A stretch of DNA of 64,000 nt. Source: JAKPBU01 sp964425695 (GTDB lineage: Bacteria > Pseudomonadota > Gammaproteobacteria > Xanthomonadales > Xanthomonadaceae). The notes beneath the pieces were generated by a model that saw only the letters and a list, made by a program, of their open reading frames with translations, had not been told where the DNA came from and ran no database searches. Positions within the stretch are counted from its first letter, which is position 1, and every line of letters starts with the position of its first letter. The stretch is taken from NCBI GenBank assembly GCA_964425695.1, contig CAYRNF010000011.1, forward strand, positions 1 through 64,000, read 5' to 3'. This document shows positions 1 to 9,245 of this stretch, piece after piece. The translations under genes were made by a program, and so were the position numbers.

Positions 1-923
1 AGTCGCCGGACATCAACCAGGGCGTGGACCGCAAGAAGCCGGAAGAACAGGGCGCCGGCGACCAGGGCCTGATGTTCGGCTACGCCTGCAACGAGGCGCC
101 CGAGTACATGCCCGCGCCGCTGTACTACAGCCACCGCCTGGTCGAACAGCAGGCCAAGGTGCGCAAGAACGGCAAGCTCAAGTGGCTGCGCCCAGACGCC
201 AAAAGCCAGGTCACCCTGCGCTACAGCAGCGACGGCAACGACATCCTGGGCCTGGACGCCGTGGTGCTGTCGACCCAGCACGATCCGGACGTGAAGCAGA
301 AGGACCTGGTGGAAGCCGTGCGCGCCGAGATCCTGGTGCCGGTGCTGCCCAAGAAGTGGCTGGACGCGCTGCCGAAGAACAAGGTGCACATCAACCCGAC
401 CGGCAAGTTCGTGATCGGCGGGCCGGTGGGCGACTGCGGCCTGACCGGCCGCAAGATCATCGTGGACAGCTACGGCGGCATGGCCCGCCACGGCGGCGGC
501 GCGTTCTCGGGCAAGGATCCGTCCAAGGTCGACCGCTCGGCCGCCTACGCCGCGCGCTACGTGGCCAAGAACATCGTGGCCGCCGGCCTGGCCGACCGCT
601 GCGAGGTGCAGGTGAGCTACGCGATCGGCGTGGCCGAGCCCACCAGCATCTCGGTCACCACCTTCGGCACCGGCAAGGTGCCGGACGAGACCATCGAGAA
701 GCTGATCCGCAAGCACTTCGACCTGCGTCCGTATGGCATCACCAAGATGCTGGACCTGGAGCACCCGATCTACCAGCCCACCGCGAGCTACGGCCACTTC
801 GGCCGCAAGCCCAAGGACATCTCCTACGTCGACGGCGCCGGCAAGAAGCACAAGGCCACGGCGTTCTCGTGGGAGAAGACCGACAAGGCCGACGAGCTGA
901 AGAAGGCGGCGAAGCTGAAGTAA
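1..923 (+). CDS. metK: S-adenosylmethionine synthetase (5' end outside window)
   Basis: Makes S-adenosylmethionine from methionine and ATP in the cytosol. The reading frame is open from base 3, so roughly the first 100 residues of a protein of about 400 lie upstream of the window. An in-frame GTG at base 24 is an internal valine, not a start. The family signatures are present: GAGDQGLMFGYA near the left end, and the glycine-rich GGGAFSGKDPSKVDRSAAYA segment that binds ATP and metal. The C-terminus is intact. A strong terminator follows 20 nt after the stop. ahcY and metF lie just downstream on the same strand, so the methyl-cycle enzymes cluster here. Identity is secure; only the N-terminus is missing. 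Confidence 0.97.
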   Translation, partial: SPDINQGVDRKKPEEQGAGDQGLMFGYACNEAPEYMPAPLYYSHRLVEQQAKVRKNGKLKWLRPDAKSQVTLRYSSDGNDILGLDAVVLSTQHDPDVKQKDLVEAVRAEILVPVLPKKWLDALPKNKVHINPTGKFVIGGPVGDCGLTGRKIIVDSYGGMARHGGGAFSGKDPSKVDRSAAYAARYVAKNIVAAGLADRCEVQVSYAIGVAEPTSISVTTFGTGKVPDETIEKLIRKHFDLRPYGITKMLDLEHPIYQPTASYGHFGRKPKDISYVDGAGKKHKATAFSWEKTDKADELKKAAKLK

Positions 924-943
924 GGCGCGCCGCCGCCGAACGC

Positions 944-975
944 ACAACGGGCCGCATTGCGGCCCGTTGTCGTTT
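944..975 (+). terminator. Rho-independent terminator of metK
   Basis: A perfect 12-bp stem (944-955 with 959-970) closes a 3-nt loop and is followed by a short T-rich tract (cgttttc). On the opposite strand no T tract follows, so it serves metK and not the convergent LysM gene. Confidence 0.88.
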
Positions 976-999
976 TCTGGCGCGCGAACGCGCGGGCGA

Positions 1000-2700
1000 C
1001 TACTTCGTGGTCACCCTCGCGTCGATCGGCTGCTCGCCGTTGCCGGAGATCGTCCACAGCTGGTCCACCAGGCCGAACGGCTCCGAGAAGCCCAGGTTGC
1101 GGGCGATGGCTACGGAGAAGTCCAGCGTGGAGCCTTCCTCGGCCGCAAGGTCGAGCGAGTTGGTGCCGCCGAGGTTGCCGTCCGCGGCCGCCACTTCGCG
1201 GGTCTGCGCCTGCAGCGCCTGCATCTGCGATTCGGTGAGCTCGATGGTGACCTTCGAACCCGGCCGCACCAGCCCGGACTCGTGGTTGCCGGTGAAGGCG
1301 TCGTTGAGCAGCTGCGCCAGGTTGTTCTCCTCCGTGCTCTCGCTGCGCCCTTCGATGTTGCGCGCCCACCAGCCGTAGCTGGGGCGGTCGGTGTTGATCG
1401 TGAACTGGTAGGTGCGCTCGGAGACCACCTCGGCACCGTCGGCGTCGAAGCGCTGCGTGACCTGCAGCGGCGCGTTGCCCGAGTACTGCAGCTGGATCAC
1501 GCTGGTGTAGGAGCCGTCGGGATAGGTGATGTCCACGCGCGAACCGGTGTTCTGCGCGCCGGCTAGATCGGCCGACAGCGGCCCCAGCTCCAGCTGCGCG
1601 CGCGTCTGCGACGAGTAGTCCAGGCGTCCGATCTGGGCCACGTCGCTCACGCCGGGCGTCTCGTGCGCCACTTCGCCGGTCCCGACGAAATGCGCGTACG
1701 CCGCCTGGCCATCCGAGTTCGACAGGTCGAAGGTGGCCGTGCTGACGCTGGAGAAGCCTAGGTTGTCCTGCCGGCCGAGCATCGCCGTCGCGATCTCGGT
1801 AGTCACGCCGAAACCGTTGAAGGCCTCGACTGCCTCGTTGGGGCCCATGGTGACGCGGATGTTGTTCTCGTCCACGCGCGACACCGAGTAGCTCGCGCCC
1901 GCGGCTTCCGTCAGGCCGTGCTTGATGCCGATGTGCCGGAACGAGCCTTCCAGCGCGGTCTGCGTGAACACCTGCCCGTCCATGGTCACCGTGGCGCCCA
2001 CCGGGATCGTGGTCGGGTCGAAGGGATTGACCTGCGCCGCCGCCTCGGGCGACTGGTTCTCGCCCGGCAGCACCACCTTGTAGCGGGCGCGCGTGCCGGC
2101 GCCCGCGCCGACCTCGCCGTCGATCTGGCCACGGCGCGTCTGCTCGCTGGCCGACGCGCTGACGCTGTCGGTGAACTGCACCTCGACCGTGAACTCGGTG
2201 TTGCCGTCCTTGTTGGTCTGGCCCAGCGTCACCGCCGTGTCGCGGCGCGCCTCGAACTGCACCGGCGCGGTGTCGGTCTGGCCCGGGGGCGTGGCGATCT
2301 GGCTGCCGGTGACCTTGATGCTGCCGTCGCCCGGGTTCCAGGTCACCGCCCCGCCCACGGTCTGGCCATCGGCGCCCACGGTGTATTCGCTGTTCGGCGA
2401 TGGATAGTTGGGGTTGAAGTCGCTGCCCACCGGATCGGTGCTGACGCTCATCGCCGGGGCCGGCACGTCCAGGGTGGCGCCGGACAGGGCCTGGGACAGC
2501 GTCATTCCCGGTTCGTGGTGGCGCAGGTCGTTGCCGACCGTGGCGATCAGCGATGCGTTCGCCTCGCGCACGGCCTGTTCGGACACCTGGTGGCGGGCGG
2601 CGAACTGCTGCAGGGTCTCGCCCGGGCGCAGCTGGTCCTGCTCCGGCGGGGGCGGGGGCGACGTGTAGGTAGGCTGGGTGCGTTCGACCGGGGGGCTCAT
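1000..2700 (-). CDS. LysM-domain protein of unknown function, no signal peptide
   Basis: 566 residues from the ATG at 2700, chosen over an upstream in-frame ATG at 2847. The protein becomes domain-like only from here, and a purine-rich stretch precedes it. A proline-rich head is followed by one LysM domain at about residues 22-68 (LRPGETLQQFAARHQVSEQA). The remaining 500 residues are rich in beta-prone, Thr/Ser/Asp/Gly-containing sequence with no family I recognise. There is no signal peptide, lipobox or membrane helix, which is odd for a peptidoglycan-binding module. Export by a specialised route, or use of the LysM as a cytoplasmic protein-interaction module, are both possible. It sits alone between metK (convergent) and ahcY (divergent). 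A 16-bp interrupted palindrome at 2762-2777 lies upstream. Confidence 0.8.
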   Translation of the reverse strand: MSPPVERTQPTYTSPPPPPEQDQLRPGETLQQFAARHQVSEQAVREANASLIATVGNDLRHHEPGMTLSQALSGATLDVPAPAMSVSTDPVGSDFNPNYPSPNSEYTVGADGQTVGGAVTWNPGDGSIKVTGSQIATPPGQTDTAPVQFEARRDTAVTLGQTNKDGNTEFTVEVQFTDSVSASASEQTRRGQIDGEVGAGAGTRARYKVVLPGENQSPEAAAQVNPFDPTTIPVGATVTMDGQVFTQTALEGSFRHIGIKHGLTEAAGASYSVSRVDENNIRVTMGPNEAVEAFNGFGVTTEIATAMLGRQDNLGFSSVSTATFDLSNSDGQAAYAHFVGTGEVAHETPGVSDVAQIGRLDYSSQTRAQLELGPLSADLAGAQNTGSRVDITYPDGSYTSVIQLQYSGNAPLQVTQRFDADGAEVVSERTYQFTINTDRPSYGWWARNIEGRSESTEENNLAQLLNDAFTGNHESGLVRPGSKVTIELTESQMQALQAQTREVAAADGNLGGTNSLDLAAEEGSTLDFSVAIARNLGFSEPFGLVDQLWTISGNGEQPIDARVTTK

Positions 2701-2761
2701 GGGGGCGCTCTCGGTGTTGGGGGATGCGCCGATTAGGCCGTGTCCGCACGTCGCCGGGCAG

Positions 2762-2777
2762 CTAGGGCCGACCCTAG
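2762..2777. promoter_or_regulatory. Small palindrome upstream of the LysM gene
   Basis: CTAGGG-ccga-CCCTAG, a perfect 6-bp inverted repeat with a 4-nt gap, lies 62 bp upstream of the LysM start codon and 140 bp upstream of the ahcY promoter. It could be an operator or chance. The rest of 2701-2900 shows only GC-rich sequence without a gene. Confidence 0.25.
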
Positions 2778-2904
2778 AACCTTCGGTGCGCGGGCTCCGG
2801 GCCGCCCGGACCCCCCCCGGAAGCCTCCAGCCCCTAGCCAGAGCCACCGACGGGCCGCCCGCCCGCTTATCGCTTCATCGCGAACAAGCGATGGCCGGCA
2901 GCGA

Positions 2905-2910
2905 TATAAT
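2905..2910 (+). promoter_or_regulatory. -10 element of the ahcY promoter
   Basis: A perfect TATAAT stands in otherwise GC-rich DNA. Transcription would begin near 2917, within a few bases of the first paired nucleotide of the SAH riboswitch, which supports the assignment. No convincing -35 hexamer is visible 17 nt upstream. Confidence 0.7.
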
Positions 2911-2918
2911 CGCCGCCC

Positions 2919-2998
2919 TGCCGAGGGGCGCTGCATGCCTCCGCCGTTCGCGGCGTCGAGGGCTCAGGCTCGGCAGGTCTCCCGTACAACGGCGCCCG
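2919..2998 (+). promoter_or_regulatory. S-adenosylhomocysteine (SAH) riboswitch
   Basis: The sequence shows the conserved SAH aptamer layout. P1 is a perfect 7-bp helix (TGCCGAG 2919-2925 with CTCGGCA 2969-2975). The conserved core GAGGGGCGCTGC follows. A side hairpin of 5 bp is closed by a TTCG tetraloop (2942-2955). The 3' strand ACGGCGCCC can form the pseudoknot with GGGCGC at 2926-2931 (2992-2997). It lies directly ahead of ahcY. From the known family, SAH binding favours expression of ahcY, so the enzyme is made when its toxic substrate accumulates. The ahcY ribosome site (GGAG 3032-3035) lies about 35 nt downstream, so control of either translation or transcription is possible. Confidence 0.93.
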
Positions 2999-3042
2999 TT
3001 CTGATGTGGATCCCTCGCGATCCGCGCTAACGGAGCAACTCC

Positions 3043-4488
<1,446 letters not shown>

Positions 4489-4509
4489 TCCCGCACGGAC
4501 GGGAATCGG

Positions 4510-4541
4510 CAGAACGGGCGCTTCGGCGCCCGTTCTGTTTT
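4510..4541 (+). terminator. Rho-independent terminator of ahcY
   Basis: A 12-bp perfect stem (4510-4521 with 4526-4537) is capped by a TTCG tetraloop and followed by TTTT. It lies 22 nt after the ahcY stop and ahead of the convergent diguanylate cyclase gene. Confidence 0.92.
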
Positions 4542-4603
4542 GAGTCAGGACCGGTTTGAAGCGCGTCCGGTCTGCAGCGAATCGGGCTCGGGGCGGATCG
4601 GCG

Positions 4604-5770
4604 TCAGTCGGCGCCGGCGCAGGCGGCTTGCGCGCAGACCTGCGGCGCGCTGTCCGCCACGGCGTGCGACCAGCAGATCCGGTTGCGGCCGCCCTGCTTG
4701 GCCCGGTACAGGGCCGCATCGGCCTGGCGGTACAGCGCGTCGGCGCCGGCGTGCACGCGCGGATCGAAGATCGCGCCCCCCACGCTCACCGTGATCGCGT
4801 GGCGGCTGCCTTCGAACGACAGGGGCGTGCCCACCAGCCCGTCGCGGAACGCTTCGGCGCGCTGCGCCGGATCGCCCGCCGCAGGATCGAACACCACCGC
4901 GAACTCCTCGCCGCCCAGCCGCGCGCACAGCTCGCCGGGGCAGCAGAAGTGCGCGCCCAGCCGCTGCGCGAGCGCCGCCAGGCAGGCGTCCCCTGCGGCG
5001 TGGCCGAAGGTGTCGTTGACCGCCTTGAAATGGTCCACGTCGAGGATCAGCAGCCCCGTCGCGCCCGGTACGCAGTCGCGCGCGCGCCGCTCGAGCACCT
5101 CGACGAACTCGCGCCGGTTGGCCAGCCCGGTCAGGCCGTCGATCCGGCTCTGGCGTTCGAACAGGTTGCGCTGGTGGCGCAGCTCTTCCTCCAGCTCGAT
5201 GCGCTCGCGGTATTCGCGGTGGCTGCGCGACATCACCAGCAGCATGTACAGCAGGTACACCGTCCATACGGTCGCCAGGCCCGCCTGCCCGCCGGACACC
5301 AGCAGCACCAGGCTGGGCGCCGTGACCAGCGCGATGCAGACGGCGGACGGCACGCGCCGCATGCACATGCTGTGCGCCAGGGCCATGCCGAACGCGCCGG
5401 AGGCCAGCAGGCACAGCATCGGTGCCGGCTCCGGCAGCACGCGCATGCCCCAGGCACTGAACGCGCCCCACGCGGCCGCTGTGGTGATCACGATGCCCCA
5501 CAGCCGCGCCAGGTGCCGCTGCGCCTGCGCGGGCGTGGCCGGCGTGGGCGGCGGGACCAGCCGCAGCAGCGCCAGCAGCAAGAACACACCAGGTACCGCC
5601 CAGGCCGGCTCGGCCCGTGCACCGACACCCGCCGCCAGCACCGCACCCGCGAGCAGCGGGTAGAAGAACCCGCCCAGCTTGGCGCGCCCGTGCATCTCCA
5701 GCATTTCCTGGATCAGCAGGTTGCGGCTGCGGATCGCTTCGCGATCGGACGGGGCGCGCGTGGTGTCCAC
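4604..5770 (-). CDS. Membrane-bound GGDEF diguanylate cyclase
   Basis: 388 residues. The N-terminal half (about 20-200) has about six hydrophobic helices and no recognisable periplasmic sensor. A short linker, probably coiled coil (RERIELEEELRHQRNLFERQ), leads to a C-terminal GGDEF domain. The catalytic signature is RLGGEEF, an active variant, near residue 285, with LTGLANRREF and DVDHFKAVND upstream. It should therefore make c-di-GMP from two GTP at the inner membrane. The RxxD inhibitory site normally five residues before the signature is not present (PGEL instead), so product feedback at that site is unlikely. The gene lies on the minus strand between ahcY and metF and is convergent with ahcY. 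Confidence 0.93.
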   Translation of the reverse strand: MDTTRAPSDREAIRSRNLLIQEMLEMHGRAKLGGFFYPLLAGAVLAAGVGARAEPAWAVPGVFLLLALLRLVPPPTPATPAQAQRHLARLWGIVITTAAAWGAFSAWGMRVLPEPAPMLCLLASGAFGMALAHSMCMRRVPSAVCIALVTAPSLVLLVSGGQAGLATVWTVYLLYMLLVMSRSHREYRERIELEEELRHQRNLFERQSRIDGLTGLANRREFVEVLERRARDCVPGATGLLILDVDHFKAVNDTFGHAAGDACLAALAQRLGAHFCCPGELCARLGGEEFAVVFDPAAGDPAQRAEAFRDGLVGTPLSFEGSRHAITVSVGGAIFDPRVHAGADALYRQADAALYRAKQGGRNRICWSHAVADSAPQVCAQAACAGAD

Positions 5771-5859
5771 GGGGATTTCGAAGCAAAGGCCGTGCCACGG
5801 AATCGTTTCCGTTCCATCCCGATGAAGAGATAGACTTGCCGGACTCCACGGAAGCGCCC

Positions 5860-6684
5860 ATGACCACCCTCAGTTTCGAGTTCTTCCCGCCCAAGACCGA
5901 CGAACAGCGTGCGCAGCTGGACAAGGTCGCCGCCCGGCTTGCGGCGCTGTCGCCCGAGTACGTGTCTTGCACCTTCGGCGCCGGCGGCTCCACGCTGGAC
6001 TACACGCCGGAAACCGTCGAACGCCTGCAGCAGGGCCACGGGCTGTCCGCCGCGCCGCACGTGTCTTGCGTGGGCGGCACGCGCGCCGAGCTCAAGGCGC
6101 TGCTGGACCGCTATCGCGCGATGGGGTGCCGGCGCATCGTGGCCCTGCGCGGCGACCTGCCCTCGGGCATGGGCCATCCGGGCGAATTCCGCTACGCCAG
6201 CGACCTGGTCGGGTTCATCCGCCGCGAGTACGGCGATGCGTTCCATATCGAAGTCGGCGCGTACCCGGAAACGCACCCCCAGGCCGAACACGCGCAGGCC
6301 GACCTGCAGGCCTTCCGGACCAAGGTGGACGCCGGCGCCGATGGTGCGATCACGCAGTACTTCTACAACGCCGATGCGTACTTCCGGTTCGTGGACGACG
6401 TACGCCGCATGGGCATCGACATCCCGATCGTGCCGGGGATCATGCCGATCTCCAACTTCACCCAGCTGCGGCGTTTTTCCGATGCCTGCGGCGCCGAGAT
6501 CCCGCGCTGGGTCGGCAAGCGCATGCTCGGCTACGGCGACGACGTGCAGGCGATCCGCGAGTTCGCCGCGGACTTCGTGGCGGACCTGTGCCGGCGCCTG
6601 CTCGCGGGCGGCGCGCCCTCCCTGCACTTCTACACGCTCAACCTGTCGAAACCCACGCTAAACGTGCTCGCCAAGATGGCGTGA
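5860..6684 (+). CDS. metF: 5,10-methylenetetrahydrofolate reductase
   Basis: FAD enzyme reducing methylene-THF to methyl-THF, the methyl donor for methionine synthase. 274 residues. The ATG at 5860 is chosen because GGAAG lies at the right distance and the family N-terminus (FEFFPPKT) begins six residues in; the longer open frame upstream is not MetF-like. Recognisable blocks are RIVALRGDLP, YPETHPQAEHAQADL, KVDAGADGAITQYFYN and PGIMPISNF, with the final HFYTLN. The start lies 90 bp from the divergent diguanylate cyclase. With metK and ahcY it closes the methyl-cycle gene group. No SAH or SAM riboswitch is visible in front of it. Confidence 0.97.
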   Translation: MTTLSFEFFPPKTDEQRAQLDKVAARLAALSPEYVSCTFGAGGSTLDYTPETVERLQQGHGLSAAPHVSCVGGTRAELKALLDRYRAMGCRRIVALRGDLPSGMGHPGEFRYASDLVGFIRREYGDAFHIEVGAYPETHPQAEHAQADLQAFRTKVDAGADGAITQYFYNADAYFRFVDDVRRMGIDIPIVPGIMPISNFTQLRRFSDACGAEIPRWVGKRMLGYGDDVQAIREFAADFVADLCRRLLAGGAPSLHFYTLNLSKPTLNVLAKMA

Positions 6685-6781
6685 AATTTCCTTTCGATTC
6701 AGCGATTTACGACAGCGCATCGACAGGCCCGGGCGGAAGCTGCGCGGGTGCCGAGCCGGCACCCCACTTCCCCTCGCCGCC

Positions 6782-7450
6782 ATGCGCAGCCTGCCCTTCC
6801 AACTGTCCGCCCTTGCCACCGCCCTGCTGTTCGCCGCGCTCCCGGTCATGCCGCGTAGCGCGGAAGCGGGAACCGGCGTGATCCGGTGCGAGCGCCCGGA
6901 CGGCACCCGCGTCTATACCAGCCAGGGGTGCGGCCGGTTCGGCGCCGTGTCGGCCCCCATCGACACCGACCTGGCGAACCGCATCGTGTCCGAACGCCGC
7001 ATCGAGGCGCGCGCGGGCGCGCTGCGCGATGGGCGCGACCCTGCGCAGGCGATCGCATCCCTGGGCGCCGGCTCCACGCTCGGTTCCCCGCTGCCCGGTC
7101 CGCGTCGCTCCGCCGCCGCGGGCTGTGCGCGCACGCCCGGGCAACTGGCGGCTGACCTGCAGGCGTCGGTGGCGCTCGGCGACGTGAACCGGATCGCGGA
7201 AAGCTTCGACTGGGCGGGGATGGAAAGCCGCCAGGCGCATCGGGTCATGGACCAGCTGGAAGGACTGGCCGGCCGTTCGATCGCCGACGCCGAATACTTC
7301 GACATCTCGCTGGATGCGCTGGACGTGCCGCTGGCAAGCGCCGCGGAAGTCGGCGTCATGCAGGTCGCGTTCCAGGGCGACGGCGGCCTGGTGATCGACG
7401 ATTTCGACGTGCGCCGGCACAGCGGCTGCTACTTCCTGCGATTTGCCTGA
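6782..7450 (+). CDS. Secreted protein with DUF4124-like N-terminus (tandem paralogue 1)
   Basis: 222 residues. A signal peptide of about 29 residues (cleavage near SAEA|GT) is followed by a short cysteine-framed motif, RCERPDGTRVYTSQGC, typical of DUF4124-type periplasmic proteins. A middle linker follows, then an alpha-rich segment containing DVNRIAESFDWAGM. A late cysteine (SGCYFLRF) could pair with an earlier one. No enzymatic motif is seen. The next gene encodes a shorter relative with the same motifs in the same order, so the pair arose by tandem duplication. The role is unknown and the cellular location is probably periplasmic. Confidence 0.85.
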   Translation: MRSLPFQLSALATALLFAALPVMPRSAEAGTGVIRCERPDGTRVYTSQGCGRFGAVSAPIDTDLANRIVSERRIEARAGALRDGRDPAQAIASLGAGSTLGSPLPGPRRSAAAGCARTPGQLAADLQASVALGDVNRIAESFDWAGMESRQAHRVMDQLEGLAGRSIADAEYFDISLDALDVPLASAAEVGVMQVAFQGDGGLVIDDFDVRRHSGCYFLRFA

Positions 7451-7514
7451 ATCGCGGCGCCAGCCGCGGCGGTGCGGGCTTCCTCGCGACCGGGGCGCCG
7501 CGTAGGCTGCCCCG

Positions 7515-8081
7515 GTGCCCACCCGCCTCCGCTTCCTGTTCGTCATCGCCCTGCTCCTGTTGCCGCTGGCGGCGCAGGCGCAGGTGCGCCGCTGCGCCGG
7601 TGGCAACGGCGAGACGATCTACACCGACCGCACCTGCACCGAGATCGGCGCCACCGACCGCCTGCTGCGTTCGGCCGGGCACGCGCCGTCCGCCTATCGC
7701 GGCGGCTGTTCCCGGCGCCTGTCCGAACTCGTGTACGGCGTATCGGGCGCGATCGAGGCGCAGGACGTCAACCGGCTGGCGCTGTACTTCGACTGGGCCG
7801 GCCTGTCCACGCGCCAGGGGTATTCGGTGATGGCGCGACTCGACGGCATCGCCCGGCGCCCCCTGATCGACATCCTGCCGGTATACGCGCGCCCACCGCC
7901 GATCCTGGCCGACGACGGCTCGGTGTTCGACAGCAACGCCGACGGCTACTACCCCCAGACCACCGTGCGGCGCGTGCCCGTGGGGCTGCGCCTGGAACAG
8001 ACCTTCGGTAACGGCGTGACCCCCGCCCGCACCGTGCTCGGGCTGCGCAAACGGCTCGGGTGCTGGTGGGTCAGCCTGTAG
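7515..8081 (+). CDS. Secreted protein, tandem paralogue 2 (GTG start)
   Basis: 188 residues from a GTG. The signal peptide ends near AAQAQ. It matches its upstream neighbour in the motif RCAGGNGETIYTDRTC, the block DVNRLALYFDWAGLSTRQG and the terminal GCWW cysteine. It lacks part of the linker and carries an extra Tyr/Pro-rich segment near residues 125-150. A TAGGCT hexamer ends 6 nt before the GTG, which suggests its own promoter with leaderless translation rather than read-through from the first copy 64 bp upstream. The function is unknown. It should be exported and is likely disulfide bonded. Confidence 0.84.
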   Translation: MPTRLRFLFVIALLLLPLAAQAQVRRCAGGNGETIYTDRTCTEIGATDRLLRSAGHAPSAYRGGCSRRLSELVYGVSGAIEAQDVNRLALYFDWAGLSTRQGYSVMARLDGIARRPLIDILPVYARPPPILADDGSVFDSNADGYYPQTTVRRVPVGLRLEQTFGNGVTPARTVLGLRKRLGCWWVSL

Positions 8082-8187
8082 GCGACGCGGTGCGCATCGC
8101 GCAGGTGCGACTACCGCGCGCGCCGAAGCGCACGCCGCCGGGTGGTGCGCCCGGGGCACCGACCGCCATGCGATCGGCCAAGCGCCC

Positions 8188-9144
8188 TCACAGCAACCCT
8201 ACCAGCCGATCCAGCATCGCCTGCGTTTCCGGGCGGTCGAGATAGGCCTCCGCCGTGCGACGCAGAGCCGCCAGGTTGGTGCGGTCCACATTGTCGAAGT
8301 CGTCGTAGCCGCGCACCAGCGGTGTCTGCATGCGGAAGTAGTGCGCTTCGCCCAGGATCTGCTGCGCGATGTAGTGCACAGAGTCGGCTGAGCCGTCGAA
8401 CAGCACGTCGATGATGGGGATCGCCCATTCCAGCGCGCCCCACGTGGTGGCTTCGCGTTCCGGGATCGGGCGCGTGGTCTGGCCGGTGCCCACCGACAGC
8501 AGCACGATGCCCTGCAGGCTCGCGTCGTCGTTGAGCCGCACCGCCTCGGCGATGGCGCAGGCGGTGGGGTTGTTGGCCACCACGCCGCCGTCGATCAGCG
8601 CGCGGCGCCGGCGCTCGACCGTGGCCAGGTGCGCCGGGAAGTACGACGGCGCCGCGGTGGCTGCGCGGCACACCTCCCACAGGGGGATGTCCGCGTGCTC
8701 CGGCTTGAAGCTCTTGAAGAACAGCGGATGCCGGGTCACGGTGTCGTATGCGATCGCCATGGTCCGTGGCGACACGCTGCCCAGCGACCTGTCGCCGAAC
8801 ACGCGCTTGAGCACGCGTTCCAGCCCCTTGGGCGAGTACCGCGGCGCGGACAGGCCCTGGCTGAAGCTGCGCGTGACGCGCGACCACAGGCGCTCGGCGG
8901 CGCCGGGGAAGACCTCTTCGCCGAACGATTCGTACAGGTCGACGATCCGCCCGGGCGGCATGCCGATGCCCAGGGCCGCTGCGACCAGCGCGCCGGTGCT
9001 GGAACCTGCGACCAGGTCGAACCGCTCGTGCAGCGCGCCCTTGCCCGCCGCGTCCAGGCGGCGTTGAAGCGCGTCCAGCCAGATCGCGCTGACCAGGCCG
9101 CGGATGCCGCCGCCGTCGATGGTGAGGATCCGTTGCACGCGCAT
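8188..9144 (-). CDS. Patatin-like phospholipase
   Basis: 318 residues. The start at 9144 is preceded by a consensus AGGAGG; ten extra in-frame codons upstream are not needed. The patatin fold signatures are clear: the oxyanion loop DGGGIRGL near the N-terminus, nucleophile Ser in GSSTG, and the catalytic Asp in DGGVVANNP. No signal peptide is present, so it is probably a cytoplasmic acyl hydrolase acting on phospholipids or acyl-CoA. It has the compact CapV-like/bacterial patatin architecture without extra domains. It is divergently oriented from ilvE, and no cyclase or other anti-phage signalling gene is adjacent. A housekeeping lipid role is the simpler reading. Confidence 0.93.
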   Translation of the reverse strand: MRVQRILTIDGGGIRGLVSAIWLDALQRRLDAAGKGALHERFDLVAGSSTGALVAAALGIGMPPGRIVDLYESFGEEVFPGAAERLWSRVTRSFSQGLSAPRYSPKGLERVLKRVFGDRSLGSVSPRTMAIAYDTVTRHPLFFKSFKPEHADIPLWEVCRAATAAPSYFPAHLATVERRRRALIDGGVVANNPTACAIAEAVRLNDDASLQGIVLLSVGTGQTTRPIPEREATTWGALEWAIPIIDVLFDGSADSVHYIAQQILGEAHYFRMQTPLVRGYDDFDNVDRTNLAALRRTAEAYLDRPETQAMLDRLVGLL

Positions 9145-9245
9145 GACAGGCCTCCTGTGCCGGGGGGAATCCACTGTAGGCCGCGGCCGGCGCGGGAACT
9201 GAGACTGCGGCTAAAATGTGGCGTTTTTACGCACCGGAGCGCCCC

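Noticed and set aside
182..1378. Long Arg/Pro/Gly-rich frames overlapping metK and many other genes
   Set aside because: Composition is that of antisense or shifted reading of GC-rich genes, and they lack start signals and family motifs.
5771..5859. A second SAH or SAM riboswitch before metF
   Set aside because: The 89-bp region lacks the paired conserved blocks seen at ahcY; only a minor GGAA/TTCC dyad is present.
8188..9144. Patatin as a CBASS-type phage-defence effector
   Set aside because: No cyclic-oligonucleotide synthase, HORMA, TRIP13 or E1/E2-like gene is nearby; neighbours are ilvE and the secreted pair.
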